Assembly (NCBI GenBank): GCA_905235495.1 | Contig: CAJOMK010000036.1 | Span: 1 to 9,175 of the forward strand | Source of the DNA: an uncultured Methanobrevibacter sp. | GTDB taxonomy: Archaea; Methanobacteriota; Methanobacteria; Methanobacteriales; Methanobacteriaceae | Reading direction: 5' to 3' | Length of the DNA: 9,175 bases | Notes under the pieces: generated by a model | What the model saw: the letters and a program-made list of their open reading frames with translations, nothing else | What the model was told of the DNA's origin: nothing | The model's database searches: none | In this document: positions 1 through 7,454 of the stretch, piece by piece | Numbering within the stretch: position 1 is the first letter of the stretch | Layout: every line of letters starts with the position of its first letter | Translations under genes and position numbers: made by a program

Positions 1-85
1 ATGAAATCTCCTTTTGAGACAAACCTTTTTTTCTAAGTTCAACACTTTCTAAATATTTTAGTCCAGATACTATATGTTTTGGCAT
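1..85 (-). CDS. Helix-turn-helix DNA-binding protein, N-terminal 28 codons (partial)
   Basis: On the minus strand an ATG at 85-83 opens a frame that stays open to the window edge. It starts MPKHIVSGLKYLE and continues with ELRKKGLSQKEIS. The G-L-S-Q-K-E-I-S stretch is typical of the second helix and turn of a helix-turn-helix domain (XRE/sigma-like), so this is probably a small transcriptional regulator. I infer this from the motif only; the rest of the protein lies outside the window. The start is supported by GGTG (plus 91-94) five bases upstream of the ATG. A TATA-like CTTTATAAG (plus 125-133) sits about 25 bp before a plausible transcription start near 100. A TGTGTA half-site (96-101) lies between TATA box and ribosome binding site, where it could serve autoregulation. 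Too short for a family name. Confidence 0.7.
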   Translation of the reverse strand, partial: MPKHIVSGLKYLESVELRKKGLSQKEIS

Positions 86-103
86 AAATTCACCATGTGT
101 ACA

Positions 104-121
104 TTATAATATATATTATAA
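104..121. promoter_or_regulatory. 18-bp AT palindrome in the HTH gene promoter
   Basis: TTATAATATATATTATAA is a perfect 18-bp palindrome between the likely TATA box (125-133) and the TGTGTA half-site of the leftward HTH gene. It could be a TATA element usable in either direction or a regulator site. In such AT-rich DNA palindromes of this kind also arise by chance. Confidence 0.35.
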
Positions 122-124
122 ATA

Positions 125-133
125 CTTATAAAG
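125..133 (-). promoter_or_regulatory. Candidate TATA box of the HTH gene
   Basis: The minus strand reads CTTTATAAG here, close to the archaeal TATA consensus. It lies about 40 bp upstream of the HTH start codon, which would put transcription start near 100 and leave room for the GGTG ribosome binding site at 91-94. The AT palindrome at 104-121 is an alternative TATA element but would leave almost no leader. Confidence 0.4.
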
Positions 134-154
134 GGCACATACTTAGACTCAAGC

Positions 155-170
155 CGGAAGATTTATATAT
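155..170 (+). promoter_or_regulatory. Candidate BRE/TATA box reading rightward
   Basis: CGGAAGA followed by TTTATATAT resembles a purine-rich BRE plus archaeal TATA box. Transcription would start about 25 bp further on, near 190-195, so the inverted repeat at 174-190 would sit between TATA box and start. That is a classical position for an archaeal repressor. The next gene on this strand begins only at 734, so the transcript would have a leader of about 540 nt or be a separate small RNA. Confidence 0.4.
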
Positions 171-173
171 TAC

Positions 174-190
174 TGTGTAGTTATTACACA
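174..190. repeat. 17-bp inverted repeat, operator-like, copy 1
   Basis: TGTGTA-GTTAT-TACACA: two perfect 6-bp arms around a 5-bp spacer. It is nearly identical to the copy at 456-472 (16 of 17 bases) and lies directly after a TATA-like element. Two such matches in a 650-bp AT-rich gap, with the spacer also conserved, argue for a protein-binding site. The adjacent HTH protein is the obvious candidate binder, by inference. Confidence 0.6.
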
Positions 191-455
191 AAAATAAAAA
201 TAATTTAAAGATTAAATTATAAGTTAAATAATAAAATATAATATAAAAACTTTTAATTTATTAAAAAAATTATAATAATTTTTGTTTTGATTAAAATAAC
301 TAAAATACTATTTAATTAGAATAAAATAACTATTTTAAATAGAAATAAAAAACAGAATTTATTTATAAATAAAACTAAAATTATATCTCCAATATGTAAG
401 CAATTTAACATCGAATTTTGAAAAAAAATTGAAAAATTTAGGCTAAACAAAAAAA

Positions 456-472
456 TGTGTAGTTAATACACA
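456..472. repeat. 17-bp inverted repeat, operator-like, copy 2
   Basis: TGTGTA-GTTAA-TACACA, with the same arms and nearly the same spacer as the copy at 174-190; flanking A455 and T473 extend the arms to 7 bp. A lone TACACA half-site follows at 491-496, and an opposite TGTGTA half-site lies at 96-101 beside the HTH gene. I see no clear TATA box next to this copy. Confidence 0.6.
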
Positions 473-676
473 TTAAGGGGTTATAGTAAGTACACATAAA
501 TGTTTTAATGATTAAGAACCAATGAAAAATTAAAAAAATTTTTTTAAAAATTTAGTAAAAAATTTGATGAAATTTTAAAAAAAAATAAAAAAATATTATA
601 AAAACTTAAATAAAATAATTGAATTTTTAAATAAAATTCAGCAAAAAGATACGTAATTTGAAAAAAAATAGATAAT

Positions 677-686
677 AATATATATT
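677..686 (+). promoter_or_regulatory. Candidate TATA box of the adhesin gene
   Basis: AATATATATT follows an A-rich stretch that could serve as BRE. It lies about 50 bp upstream of the adhesin ATG, giving a predicted start near 705-712 and a leader of roughly 25 nt that contains the AGGGG ribosome binding site at 723-727. Confidence 0.45.
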
Positions 687-1495
687 AATCCAAATAAAAA
701 TTATTCTGACTTAAAACTTTTTAGGGGAAAACTATGAATTACAGAAAATATTTCTGCATTATGCTAATATTACTTATTAGTTTAATCAGCATTTTTGCAG
801 TTAGTGCTACAGATGATCCTAATGATATCTTTAGCATAAATGCAAATGAAAAACTAATTATGGAAGAAAGTATCGATGAAGATGTTTCAAATGCAGCAAG
901 AGAAGAACTTATTTTAGAAGATAATAGCGATCATATCAGTACAGATGAAACAAAAATTATCGATGAAACTGATTTGGATTCATCATATGAAGCTAAAACT
1001 GCAGAGAATTTTGATGAAGAATTAGATGGTGAAATCAACAATAATGAAATAACTGGCAATGCTGATATGGAAAGCATATTGAATGATGATTCCGAATCCA
1101 ATAATCTAAGCAATGAAAACATTCACATCAACATCATTCCAGAAAATAACTTTTTATACATCAATGCCGTTGACAGTGACGGCAATAACATAACCGAGGG
1201 TAATTTCACTGTCACTTCCAAAGAGGGATACTCAATGAAAGGAATCCTTTATGGAAGAGCAGGCATTTATTTCAATCTTTTTGCTTTTCCATATGAAGAA
1301 TACCCACAAGACATCCGTATTGATTTCATAGATGATGAAGGGCATACAGGCAATGCAAGCTACTTTGTCTCTTTAGAGAATACCTTGATTGCACATGATG
1401 TCGTTGATAAATTTACATTTGAGACTATCTTTTTAGCAAAGAACTATCTTCCCGCTTCTAGAGAATACATGTATTTCAGGATTTTTGATGAAGAT

Positions 1496-1500
1496 GGGGT
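1496..1500 (+). other. Frameshift 1 in the adhesin gene (one base missing)
   Basis: Upstream frame ends ...FDEDG then runs to TGA at 1523-1525. The next frame reads LVTDAYIL immediately before DSEGK, the expected continuation. Adding one base after GGGGT restores D-G-V-L-V-T-D. The most likely lost base is a T (GTT CTC read as GTCTC). Confidence 0.8.
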
Positions 1501-2860
1501 CTCGTTACTGATGCGTATATATTGACAGATAGTGAGGGAAAAGTCATTGTTGATTATGCTTTGGACCCAGGCAATTATACTGTTTATGTTCAAAATATCA
1601 TAACATCACAATATGGAATTTACAGCTGGAAGATTTCCGAGAGAAACATGACCAAAGAAACTAGAATTGAAGCTAGAATCGAAGGTTATGAACTGAAATT
1701 CACAATTTTTGACGGATTGGATAATCCAATTGATGAAGGAGTTGACCTCTATATTAACGATACATTTTATTCAAAGGTTTACACAGGCAAATATAATGTC
1801 TATCAATTGGGAGAAGGACATCAGGAACTTTATTTAGAGTGTAATGATCCTCATTACTTTAGGTCTAATGCTACATTAAGTGTTGACATAATAAATACAA
1901 TCATAACTGAGGATTCCTTATATAATACAACTAAAGTCACCATTAAACTCATTGATTATGAAGGAAATCCAATAAAGTTTGGAGGTGCTTCATTATATGT
2001 TGACGAAGAGCTGTATTATGCTAAAAGCGATGAAGAAGGTTATGTAAGATTTGACTTAAATCTATTGCCTAGCAAATATGACCTTAGAATTGTAAATTCC
2101 GCATCTACACAATCAAAACATATCAGTTTGGAAGTTATTGAAATCTATGATGCAAAAAAGGTATCACTTAATATCTATCAAGACAATTATAAATTCATTA
2201 TAACAGCAACAGACTTTTATGGAAATAAAATAGATAGAGGAGAGGTTCAAATATTCTATGGAGAATCAAGTACCATTCCAATAGAAAACGGAACTGCAAT
2301 ATTCATTTATTCTAGCCCAGAAAATATATATGATGAAGAAAAAACCTTGACAATCACATTAAAGAATCATCAGTATTACGAAATCCAAACAAGTTATCTA
2401 TTTAATGCAACAGATACAATCATTTCAAATGATGTTCGCCCAGGCAATAGATTCAATGCAACCATGCTAGACATGGACAAAAACCCAATCGCAGGCACGG
2501 AAGTCGTATTTAAATTATACGATCGTGGTTACTTTATCCCTATGGGCAATATCACTGCGATAACTGATGAAAATGGTTTTGCATCAGTTGAAATAACTGA
2601 CAAAAATTTCGATTATCTTGTTTCCATAACAAATGATGTCACATATCAAAGCAAATCACTTGTTTGGATCAATAAACTGAATATCAATATTACTCCTATT
2701 GCAGATTATTATGATGAAAACACTGGGATTTACTATATTGATGGACATATTCTCAGATTCAAATTAGATGATGATGCAATGGGTAAAATTGGAATCTATG
2801 ATGGAAATGAATATTGGAACGAAGATATCATTGATGATACTGTTCAACATACTTATTTGA

Positions 2861-2864
2861 ATTG
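2861..2864 (+). other. Frameshift 2 in the adhesin gene (one T missing)
   Basis: The frame ending HTYLN stops at TGA 2863-2865, while the next frame continues L-K-R-Y-D-A-T. Restoring one T (AATTG to AATTTG) gives TYLNLKRYDATIYY without interruption, in a repeat that otherwise stops mid-domain. Confidence 0.8.
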
Positions 2865-4106
2865 AAGAGATATGATGCAACCATATATTATTATGGGGAT
2901 TCAAAATACATGGAAACAATGCGCAACTATACAATAATTGCATCTAAAATGAAAACTTCAAGCATGAGCATTTCAGAAGACTTGGTTATTGATTATTTGG
3001 ATGGCAGCAAGTTTATTGTCAAATTGACAAATGGCCAAAATCCAATTTCAAATGCATCTGTTGAAATAGGAATAGGAAATAGAACATACAATGCAGTTAC
3101 TGATGATGACGGCATTATTGAGCTCCCTATTGATTTGTCTGCTGGAACATATGATGTTCTTGTAAGCTATAAAGGAAGCCCATCTTATCTTCCTGTGAAT
3201 AAAACTACAAGATTGACTGTAAATAAGGTGGACAGCCTTTTGACTGCAGCTAACATCACTTCAACTTACAATATAAATAAGGACTTTGTTATCAACTTAA
3301 AGGACAGTAAAGGAAATCCAATAAGTGACTCCCCAGTCTTTGTTGACCTAAATGGCCTTAGAATATACATGACAGATTCTAATGGACAAATAAAGATTAG
3401 AACAAAATCTTTGCAAGCAGGAACCCATATTGCAAATATTTTATTCATTGGAAATAGGAACTATGAATCTTCAAGCGCTACAGCAAAAGTGACTGTTAAA
3501 AAGGACTCTACAAAAATAACTGCAAAAGCCGTTAGCACAACATACAATGTTAAGAAGAATCTTGTAATCACTTTGAAGGACAGCCAAGGAAAAGCAATAA
3601 GTGATAAACTAACTGTCAAAATAGGCAGCAGCACTAAAAAGTACACAACTGACAAAAATGGCCAAGTTAAAGTGGCTGTTGGCAATTTGGTTCCAAAAAC
3701 ATACACTGCAAGAATAAGCTATGCAGGAAGCAATAACTATATTAAATCTTCAGTTAGCACTAAAGTTGTAGTGAAAAAGGCAAAAACTAAATTATCAGCC
3801 AAAGCAAAAACATTTAAACGTAAAGTTAAAGTTAAAAAATATGCTGTGACATTAAAAAACAATAAAAACAAGGCAATTAAAAAAGTCAAACTGACATTGA
3901 AAGTCAAAAGAAAAACATATTCTGCCAAAACCAACAACAAAGGTCAGTCAATATTTAATATTAAGAACTTAAATGCTAAAGGCAAATTTACTGTAGCGAT
4001 TAAGTTTGCAGGAAACAAATACTATAAAGGCACAAGCAAAAAAATTAAAATAAAAATAAGGTGATTGCCAAGAATCACAATAAAATTAAAAATAGTTTTT
4101 AAAAAA

Positions 4107-4138
4107 AAAGAGCATTTTGCTCTTTCTTCTTCTTTTAA
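4107..4138 (+). terminator. Hairpin terminator of the adhesin gene
   Basis: AAAGAGCA-TTT-TGCTCTTT forms a perfect 8-bp stem (4107-4125) about 40 bases after the adhesin stop, followed by a pyrimidine-rich CTTCTTCTTTT tract. The core GAGCATTTTGCT recurs in sense orientation after fdhB (8841-8852). Confidence 0.7.
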
Positions 4139-4173
4139 AATTGTAAAAAAACTTAAGCTTAAAAATCAAAATT

Positions 4174-4184
4174 CTTAATATATG
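4174..4184 (+). promoter_or_regulatory. Candidate TATA box of the hydrolase gene
   Basis: CTTAATATATG lies about 45 bp before the hydrolase ATG (4226), predicting a start near 4203-4208. Just upstream, TTAAGCTTAA at 4153-4162 is a 10-bp palindrome of unknown meaning. The ribosome binding site is weak (GAAG at 4217-4220). Confidence 0.4.
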
Positions 4185-4225
4185 TAAAAATTTTAGCAAA
4201 AATATGATTTTATTTAGAAGATAAC

Positions 4226-5147
4226 ATGTCAAAAAAATCATTTATTGCAAAAATCGAAGAACTTATTTTAAATTTCACTAAACATGATTATATGGATTCA
4301 AAAGAGAAAGTTGAAGAGCTCTTATCCAAAGATCAATCCACTGACAAGCCAGTCAAAAGCATTTTCAAAAGCATTGATTCAAATGGCATACAAGTTTTTA
4401 GCTTCGGAGATGAAAATGCAAAAAATACAATAGTATTCATGGAGGCGCCTACATAGGTGAAATCAATAATCAGCACTTCTTATACTGTTATCTGCTATCA
4501 CGTAAATTAGACGCATATGTTCTTGCACCTGTTTATCCTCTTGCTCCAAAGCATTCTGCAAAAGAAACATTCAATCTCATGACTGATTTTTATAAGGATT
4601 TAATCTCAAGCAGAAGCAATATTGTTATGATGGGAGATTCAGCAGGAGGGGGATTTGTATTGTCATTTTGCCAATACATCAAAACCATTGATTTATCCCA
4701 ACCTGATGAAATCATTGTATTTTCCCCATGGGTCGATATTGGAATGAGCAACCCCCCCATATAAGAATGAAAGCGATCCAATCTTAGGAGAAGTTGGCCT
4801 AAGGGAAATGGAAAAATCTTGGGCAGGAGATTGGAGTCTTGATGACTATAGGGTAAGTCCTACCTTTGGAGACAATAAGGATTTGGCTAAAATTCTTTGA
4901 AGGGTTATTTACACTCGTTGAAGAGTTAACCTTTGGAGACAATAAGGATTTGGCTAAAATGCTTATCTTTGCTGGAGATAATGAAATATTCCATAAGGAC
5001 ATCGTTTCCTATGTTGAAAAACTCGAAGAAGATGGCGTAGATGTCAAATTTGTAGTTAGTGAAGGAATGTTCCATATTTATCCATTGTTCCCTTCTCCAG
5101 AAGCAAGAGCTGCATTTAAAATCATTAAAGAAGAATTGGAAGATTGA
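4226..5147 (+). pseudogene. Alpha/beta hydrolase (HSL-type esterase), disrupted at three places
   Basis: Undoing a one-base loss at 4433-4438, a one-base gain in the C7 run at 4752-4758 and a 67-bp insertion (4862-4928) gives exactly 285 codons, a 284-residue protein of usual family length. It then shows the oxyanion-hole motif HGGAY (His72-Tyr76), the nucleophile elbow GDSAGGG (Ser139), an acidic residue in AGDNE (Asp229 or Glu231), and the catalytic His261 in GMFHIYPLF. This is the layout of hormone-sensitive-lipase-like carboxylesterases (alpha/beta hydrolase fold 3); no signal peptide, so probably cytoplasmic and acting on small acyl esters. The substrate cannot be read from the sequence. 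All catalytic residues survive, so the damage is recent or partly artefactual, but as given no full-length product can be made. It lies between the adhesin terminator and the convergent tRNA-Leu, with no partner gene in the same direction. Confidence 0.85.
4862..4960 (+). repeat. 32-bp direct duplication inside the hydrolase gene
   Basis: A 32-bp segment starting ACCTTTGGAGACAATAAGG is present at 4862-4893 and, identical, at 4929-4960. The offset is 67 bp, not a multiple of three, with 35 unrelated bases between copies. The second copy continues into the correct protein (KMLIFAGDNE), the first into a stop (TGA 4898-4900). The inserted material is therefore one copy plus the 35-base filler. 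Confidence 0.9.
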
Positions 5148-5166
5148 TTAAAAAAAAGATAAGAAA

Positions 5167-5250
5167 TGGGAGATGCGAGACTCGAACTCGCGAAGCAACT
5201 AATGCATTGGGCCCTGAACCCAACCCCTTTGGCCTCTCGGGTAACCTCCC
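5167..5250 (-). tRNA. tRNA-Leu (anticodon CAG)
   Basis: On the minus strand the 7-bp acceptor stem GGGAGGT pairs with ATCTCCC (one G-T pair), followed by discriminator A (5167). The anticodon stem is TTGGG/CCCAA around the loop TTCAGGG, giving anticodon CAG (plus 5214-5216), which reads CUG. A long variable arm with a small GCA/TGC stem marks a class II tRNA, and the T arm is GCGAG-TTCGAGT-CTCGC. CCA is not encoded. The gene is convergent with the broken hydrolase, whose stop is only 19 bases away, and downstream of the acyltransferase terminator. No intron is seen. Confidence 0.96.
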
Positions 5251-5299
5251 AATTAAAAATATTAAGAAAAAAATAATGAGTCAATGAAGAATCAAATAA

Positions 5300-5331
5300 A
5301 ATAAAAAAATGAGATAAATCAATTATCTCAT
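5300..5331 (-). terminator. Terminator hairpin of the acyltransferase gene
   Basis: ATGAGATAA and TTATCTCAT form a perfect 9-bp stem (5309-5331) with a 5-base loop, followed on the minus strand by seven T residues and more T-rich DNA. The stem includes the stop codon (5323-5325) of the acyltransferase, so the hairpin begins inside the coding region. Confidence 0.65.
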
Positions 5332-6365
5332 ATATAAAATATATTTTCCGAATCTTGGGATTCTATAAATAACCACCACAGCAGCATAGCTGAAGATAAT
5401 CAATAAAATCCAAAGGATAATTGCCTTTACAGGTTCCGTATATGGTAATTGAACAACCAATGAAAGCAATGGCAATCTGAATAAGTTATGCACTAAAAAC
5501 ACTGCAAATGAGTATTTTGATAAGAAACTTACAAATGGCAACGCCCTAACTTTTTTCATTCTTGAACATAACTCAAACAATGCGAATGATCCAGTTAAAA
5601 TGAATTGGAATTCATACCATAGGAAGAAACTGTATCCTCTAATATATGAGTAGTATTGGAACCAGAGACATATTATGAATGATACAATAGCAAGCAGCCC
5701 CATATTCGCTGATGAATACTTCTTAAATAATCCCTTTTTAACCAAATATCCAAGAATTATATAAATTCCATAAATTCCACCACTGAATCCAAGACAATAT
5801 TGGATAGTGACATTATGAATTCCATGCATATCCAATACAAGTGTGATAAAAGGCAACAGGAATCCTAAAAATGCAAATACGATTGTAGCCTGATTGATTG
5901 TTCTTGGACTGAAATGTTCCACTACATTTGAAACAAAAGGCATTGAAAGATACATTCCAATAATCGGCATATACCACATATGGCTAAAGAACAATGCTCC
6001 TGCTTCAGCATAGTTCACCTGTCCGCTTCCAACTGTAACAATCTGCAGGCTAACTGCATAGATAACTGCCCAAATAATTGTAATGATGACCAGTTTCTTA
6101 CAATTGTTATTCCAAAAATTCTTAATACGTTCATCATCATATGGCCTACCAAGCAGTAGGTACCCTGTTATCATCAAGAAGAATGGAACACCTATACGTC
6201 CAATGAATAGTGAAGCAAACTGGAATATTCTAGAATATATGGCATAATTCATTATTGCATCTGAAGAAATGATATAGATCCCATCAGTTGCATGAATATA
6301 TAGAACAGTCAATATTGCAACTGCACGTATAAAATCTATCCATTCAACCCTATATTATCAGTCAT
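5323..6365 (-). pseudogene. Membrane acyltransferase (Acyltransferase_3 type), N-terminus frameshifted
   Basis: The main open frame starts only at a TTG (6312), but the same frame continues upstream as VEWIDFIRAVAIL, the classical start of the Acyltransferase_3/OafA family with its conserved Arg, before a stop at 6357-6355. An ATG at 6365-6363 with GAGG six bases before it reads MTDNIG in another frame. One G added to the run at 6348-6350 joins them into a 347-residue protein. The family transfers acetyl or other acyl groups to surface sugars or lipids through about ten membrane helices. Here I see the helix-1 Arg and His (RAVAILTVLYIHA), FLMITGYLLL, and hydrophobic segments through to YAAVVVIYRIPRFGKY. 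The acceptor is unknown; a cell-surface glycan is a reasonable guess. It follows moaA by 50 bases on the same strand, so it may share its transcript. Whether the base is truly missing cannot be decided here. Confidence 0.8.
6348..6350 (-). other. Frameshift at the acyltransferase start (one G missing)
   Basis: The run GGG on the minus strand must be GGGG, or have one extra base, for the ribosome-binding-site-supported ATG at 6365 to enter the frame encoding VEWIDFIRA. As given, translation from that ATG stops at TAG 6338-6336 after nine residues. Confidence 0.75.
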
Positions 6366-6386
6366 AGTTTTCCTCAATTTTTTAGT

Positions 6387-6409
6387 AAATTATTTTTATT
6401 AAATAATTT
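6387..6409. repeat. All-AT inverted repeat between moaA and the acyltransferase
   Basis: AAATTATT (6387-6394) and AATAATTT (6402-6409) form an 8-bp stem with a 7-base loop just after the moaA stop (6416-6418). No T-tract follows on the minus strand, so I do not call it a terminator; chance is possible in DNA this AT-rich. Confidence 0.3.
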
Positions 6410-6415
6410 TTAAGT

Positions 6416-7354
6416 TTAAGTATCTTCTTCCTTATAGAAAGGTTCCCGATTATGGATTCCCTCAAGGAATATGTCTACAATCTCTTCATCAGACACCCCC
6501 TCTCTAATACACCCAATCAAATCGACAAGATTGTCATTTCTAAGGAGACAAGGTTTGATCTTTCCTTCTGGAGTGATTCTGAGCCTTGTACAATTTTTGC
6601 AGAAATTGGTATTGTCTACAGGATGAACAACTTCTATTTCTCCTCCATCAATGAAATATTTCTTCCTATCCTGCATAAATTCCCTTACCTTGATCTCATC
6701 AGCAATTTCGGCAAGGTGTTTTTCAAACTCCGCCAATGGGTAATGATACTTTGAGTTGAAGTCATTGCCATCACAACTTTCAGACTCAATGATTTCAATG
6801 AGTTGAAGTATGACACCATGTTCTTTAGAAAATTCAGACATGTCAAAAATATCATTATTATTGATATCATTCATAACTACCATATTTATCTTAACTGGAT
6901 ATAGACCAACTGAACAAGATTCAACAATCCCATCTTTAACTCTGCTTAAAACGTTTTTCCCTACAATCATTTGATAGGTTTCTTCATTAAGTGTGTCTAA
7001 ACTAACATTAACTCTGTCTAATCCTGCATCGTATAATGGTTTGGCAAATTTGTCTAAATTTATACCGTTGGTAGTTATTGAAATGTCCTTGAAATCAAGT
7101 GAATTTATCTTCTCAACAATTTCAACTATGTCTGGCCTGACTAAAGGTTCGCCTCCAGACAAACGTATTTTCTCAACACCTAATTTCTTTGCAATTCTGC
7201 AGATTTCATAAATTTCATCTGGAGTCATTTCTGATGAAGACTCTAACATCCCATCGTGGTGACAATATATGCAATCTACATTGCAACGATTAGTGATGGA
7301 AATCCTCAATGAAATAATTGGTCTTTCATAATCATCCCTTACTTTATCCTTCAT
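6416..7354 (-). CDS. moaA: GTP 3',8-cyclase MoaA (radical SAM), molybdopterin biosynthesis
   Basis: MoaA converts GTP to (8S)-3',8-cyclo-7,8-dihydroguanosine 5'-triphosphate, the first committed step of molybdopterin/tungstopterin synthesis, in the cytoplasm. The 312-residue protein has the radical SAM cluster motif at Cys24, Cys28 and Cys31 (RCNVDCIYC), the SAM-binding GGEP at 67-70, and the second 4Fe-4S cluster at Cys252, Cys255 and Cys269 (CKNC...CLL) with the Arg pair of TRLRI between them. This double-cluster layout separates MoaA from other radical SAM proteins. Length is normal. The C-terminus ends KEEDT and lacks the terminal Gly-Gly described for bacterial MoaA. The start is supported by GGGG seven bases upstream. 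It lies 100 bases after the small MobB-C-like gene, downstream of mobB and fdhB, all on the same strand. Confidence 0.93.
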   Translation of the reverse strand: MKDKVRDDYERPIISLRISITNRCNVDCIYCHHDGMLESSSEMTPDEIYEICRIAKKLGVEKIRLSGGEPLVRPDIVEIVEKINSLDFKDISITTNGINLDKFAKPLYDAGLDRVNVSLDTLNEETYQMIVGKNVLSRVKDGIVESCSVGLYPVKINMVVMNDINNNDIFDMSEFSKEHGVILQLIEIIESESCDGNDFNSKYHYPLAEFEKHLAEIADEIKVREFMQDRKKYFIDGGEIEVVHPVDNTNFCKNCTRLRITPEGKIKPCLLRNDNLVDLIGCIREGVSDEEIVDIFLEGIHNREPFYKEEDT

Positions 7355-7413
7355 CCCTAAACCCCAAAAGAAAAATTATCAATGATAAAAATTTAAAAAA
7401 TTAATAAAAAATA

Positions 7414-7425
7414 AAACTATAGTTT
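7414..7425. promoter_or_regulatory. 12-bp palindrome in the moaA leader gap
   Basis: AAACTATAGTTT is a perfect palindrome in the 100-bp gap between the small gene and moaA. It could include a TATA element for a separate moaA promoter or be chance. The rest of the gap is almost entirely A and T. Confidence 0.25.
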
Positions 7426-7454
7426 ATTAAAATAAATTTAGAACAATATAAAAA

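Larger units (their letters stand above)
86..733. other. AT-rich divergent intergenic region with inverted repeats, no gene seen
   Basis: This 648-bp gap separates the leftward HTH gene from the rightward adhesin gene. I see no convincing coding frame. It contains promoter-like elements at both ends and in the left third, an 18-bp AT palindrome, two 17-bp inverted repeats plus two half-sites of the same sequence, and long A and T tracts. One stretch, 530-547, is a perfect 18-bp A7T7-centred palindrome likely to be intrinsically curved. Nearly all of 190-680 is A and T, so a small non-coding RNA could be missed by eye. Confidence 0.6.
734..4064 (+). pseudogene. Adhesin-like surface protein with Ig-like repeats, broken by two frameshifts
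   Basis: Read through two one-base losses this is a single gene of 1,111 codons including stop (3,331 bases plus 2). The start is ATG 734 with AGGGG six bases upstream. Residues 1-25 are a signal peptide (NYRK, long hydrophobic core, likely cleavage after VSA). Residues 27-129 are an acidic low-complexity linker with about 34 Asp/Glu. Then comes a chain of beta-rich repeats of about 75-95 residues with the recurring pattern D-x-x-G-N-P-I ... T-D-x-x-G ... L-x-x-x-x-Y-x-V, as in bacterial Ig-like and carboxypeptidase-regulatory-like folds. The last four repeats lie near 2949-3233, 3234-3509, 3510-3785 and 3786-4061. The final one has 29 Lys, 3 Arg and no acidic residue in 92, the hallmark C-terminal domain of Methanobrevibacter adhesin-like proteins, plausibly wall-associated. 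Frame breaks: a base missing at 1496-1500 and one T missing at 2861-2864; repaired, the repeats read without interruption. These may be sequencing errors or true decay. Confidence 0.85.

Noticed and set aside
1522..1525. Three separate adhesin genes translationally coupled through TTGA overlaps (1522-1525 and 2862-2865)
   Set aside because: The second and third frames would start at TTG without a ribosome binding site or signal peptide and in the middle of a repeat domain; a one-base repair at each junction restores continuous domain sequence.
3266..3940. Leftward open frames opposite the adhesin gene (3266-3448, 3461-3706, 3737-3940)
   Set aside because: They mirror the lysine- and repeat-rich coding strand, have no ribosome binding sites and give low-complexity hydrophobic translations.
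4454..4456. TAG stop in the hydrolase gene as a pyrrolysine codon, and TGA stops in the adhesin as selenocysteine
   Set aside because: In each case the protein continues in a different frame, so recoding in the same frame does not restore the product.
5167..5250. tRNA-Leu as an attachment site for an integrated element covering the broken genes
   Set aside because: No integrase, no repeated tRNA 3' fragment in the window, and the neighbouring genes look like ordinary chromosomal genes.
5078..5284. Leftward 68-codon frame across the hydrolase end and tRNA
   Set aside because: It overlaps a complete tRNA gene and the conserved hydrolase C-terminus.
6452..6754. Rightward 100-codon frame opposite moaA
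   Set aside because: It is antisense to a clearly conserved enzyme gene and resembles no protein; treated as a shadow.
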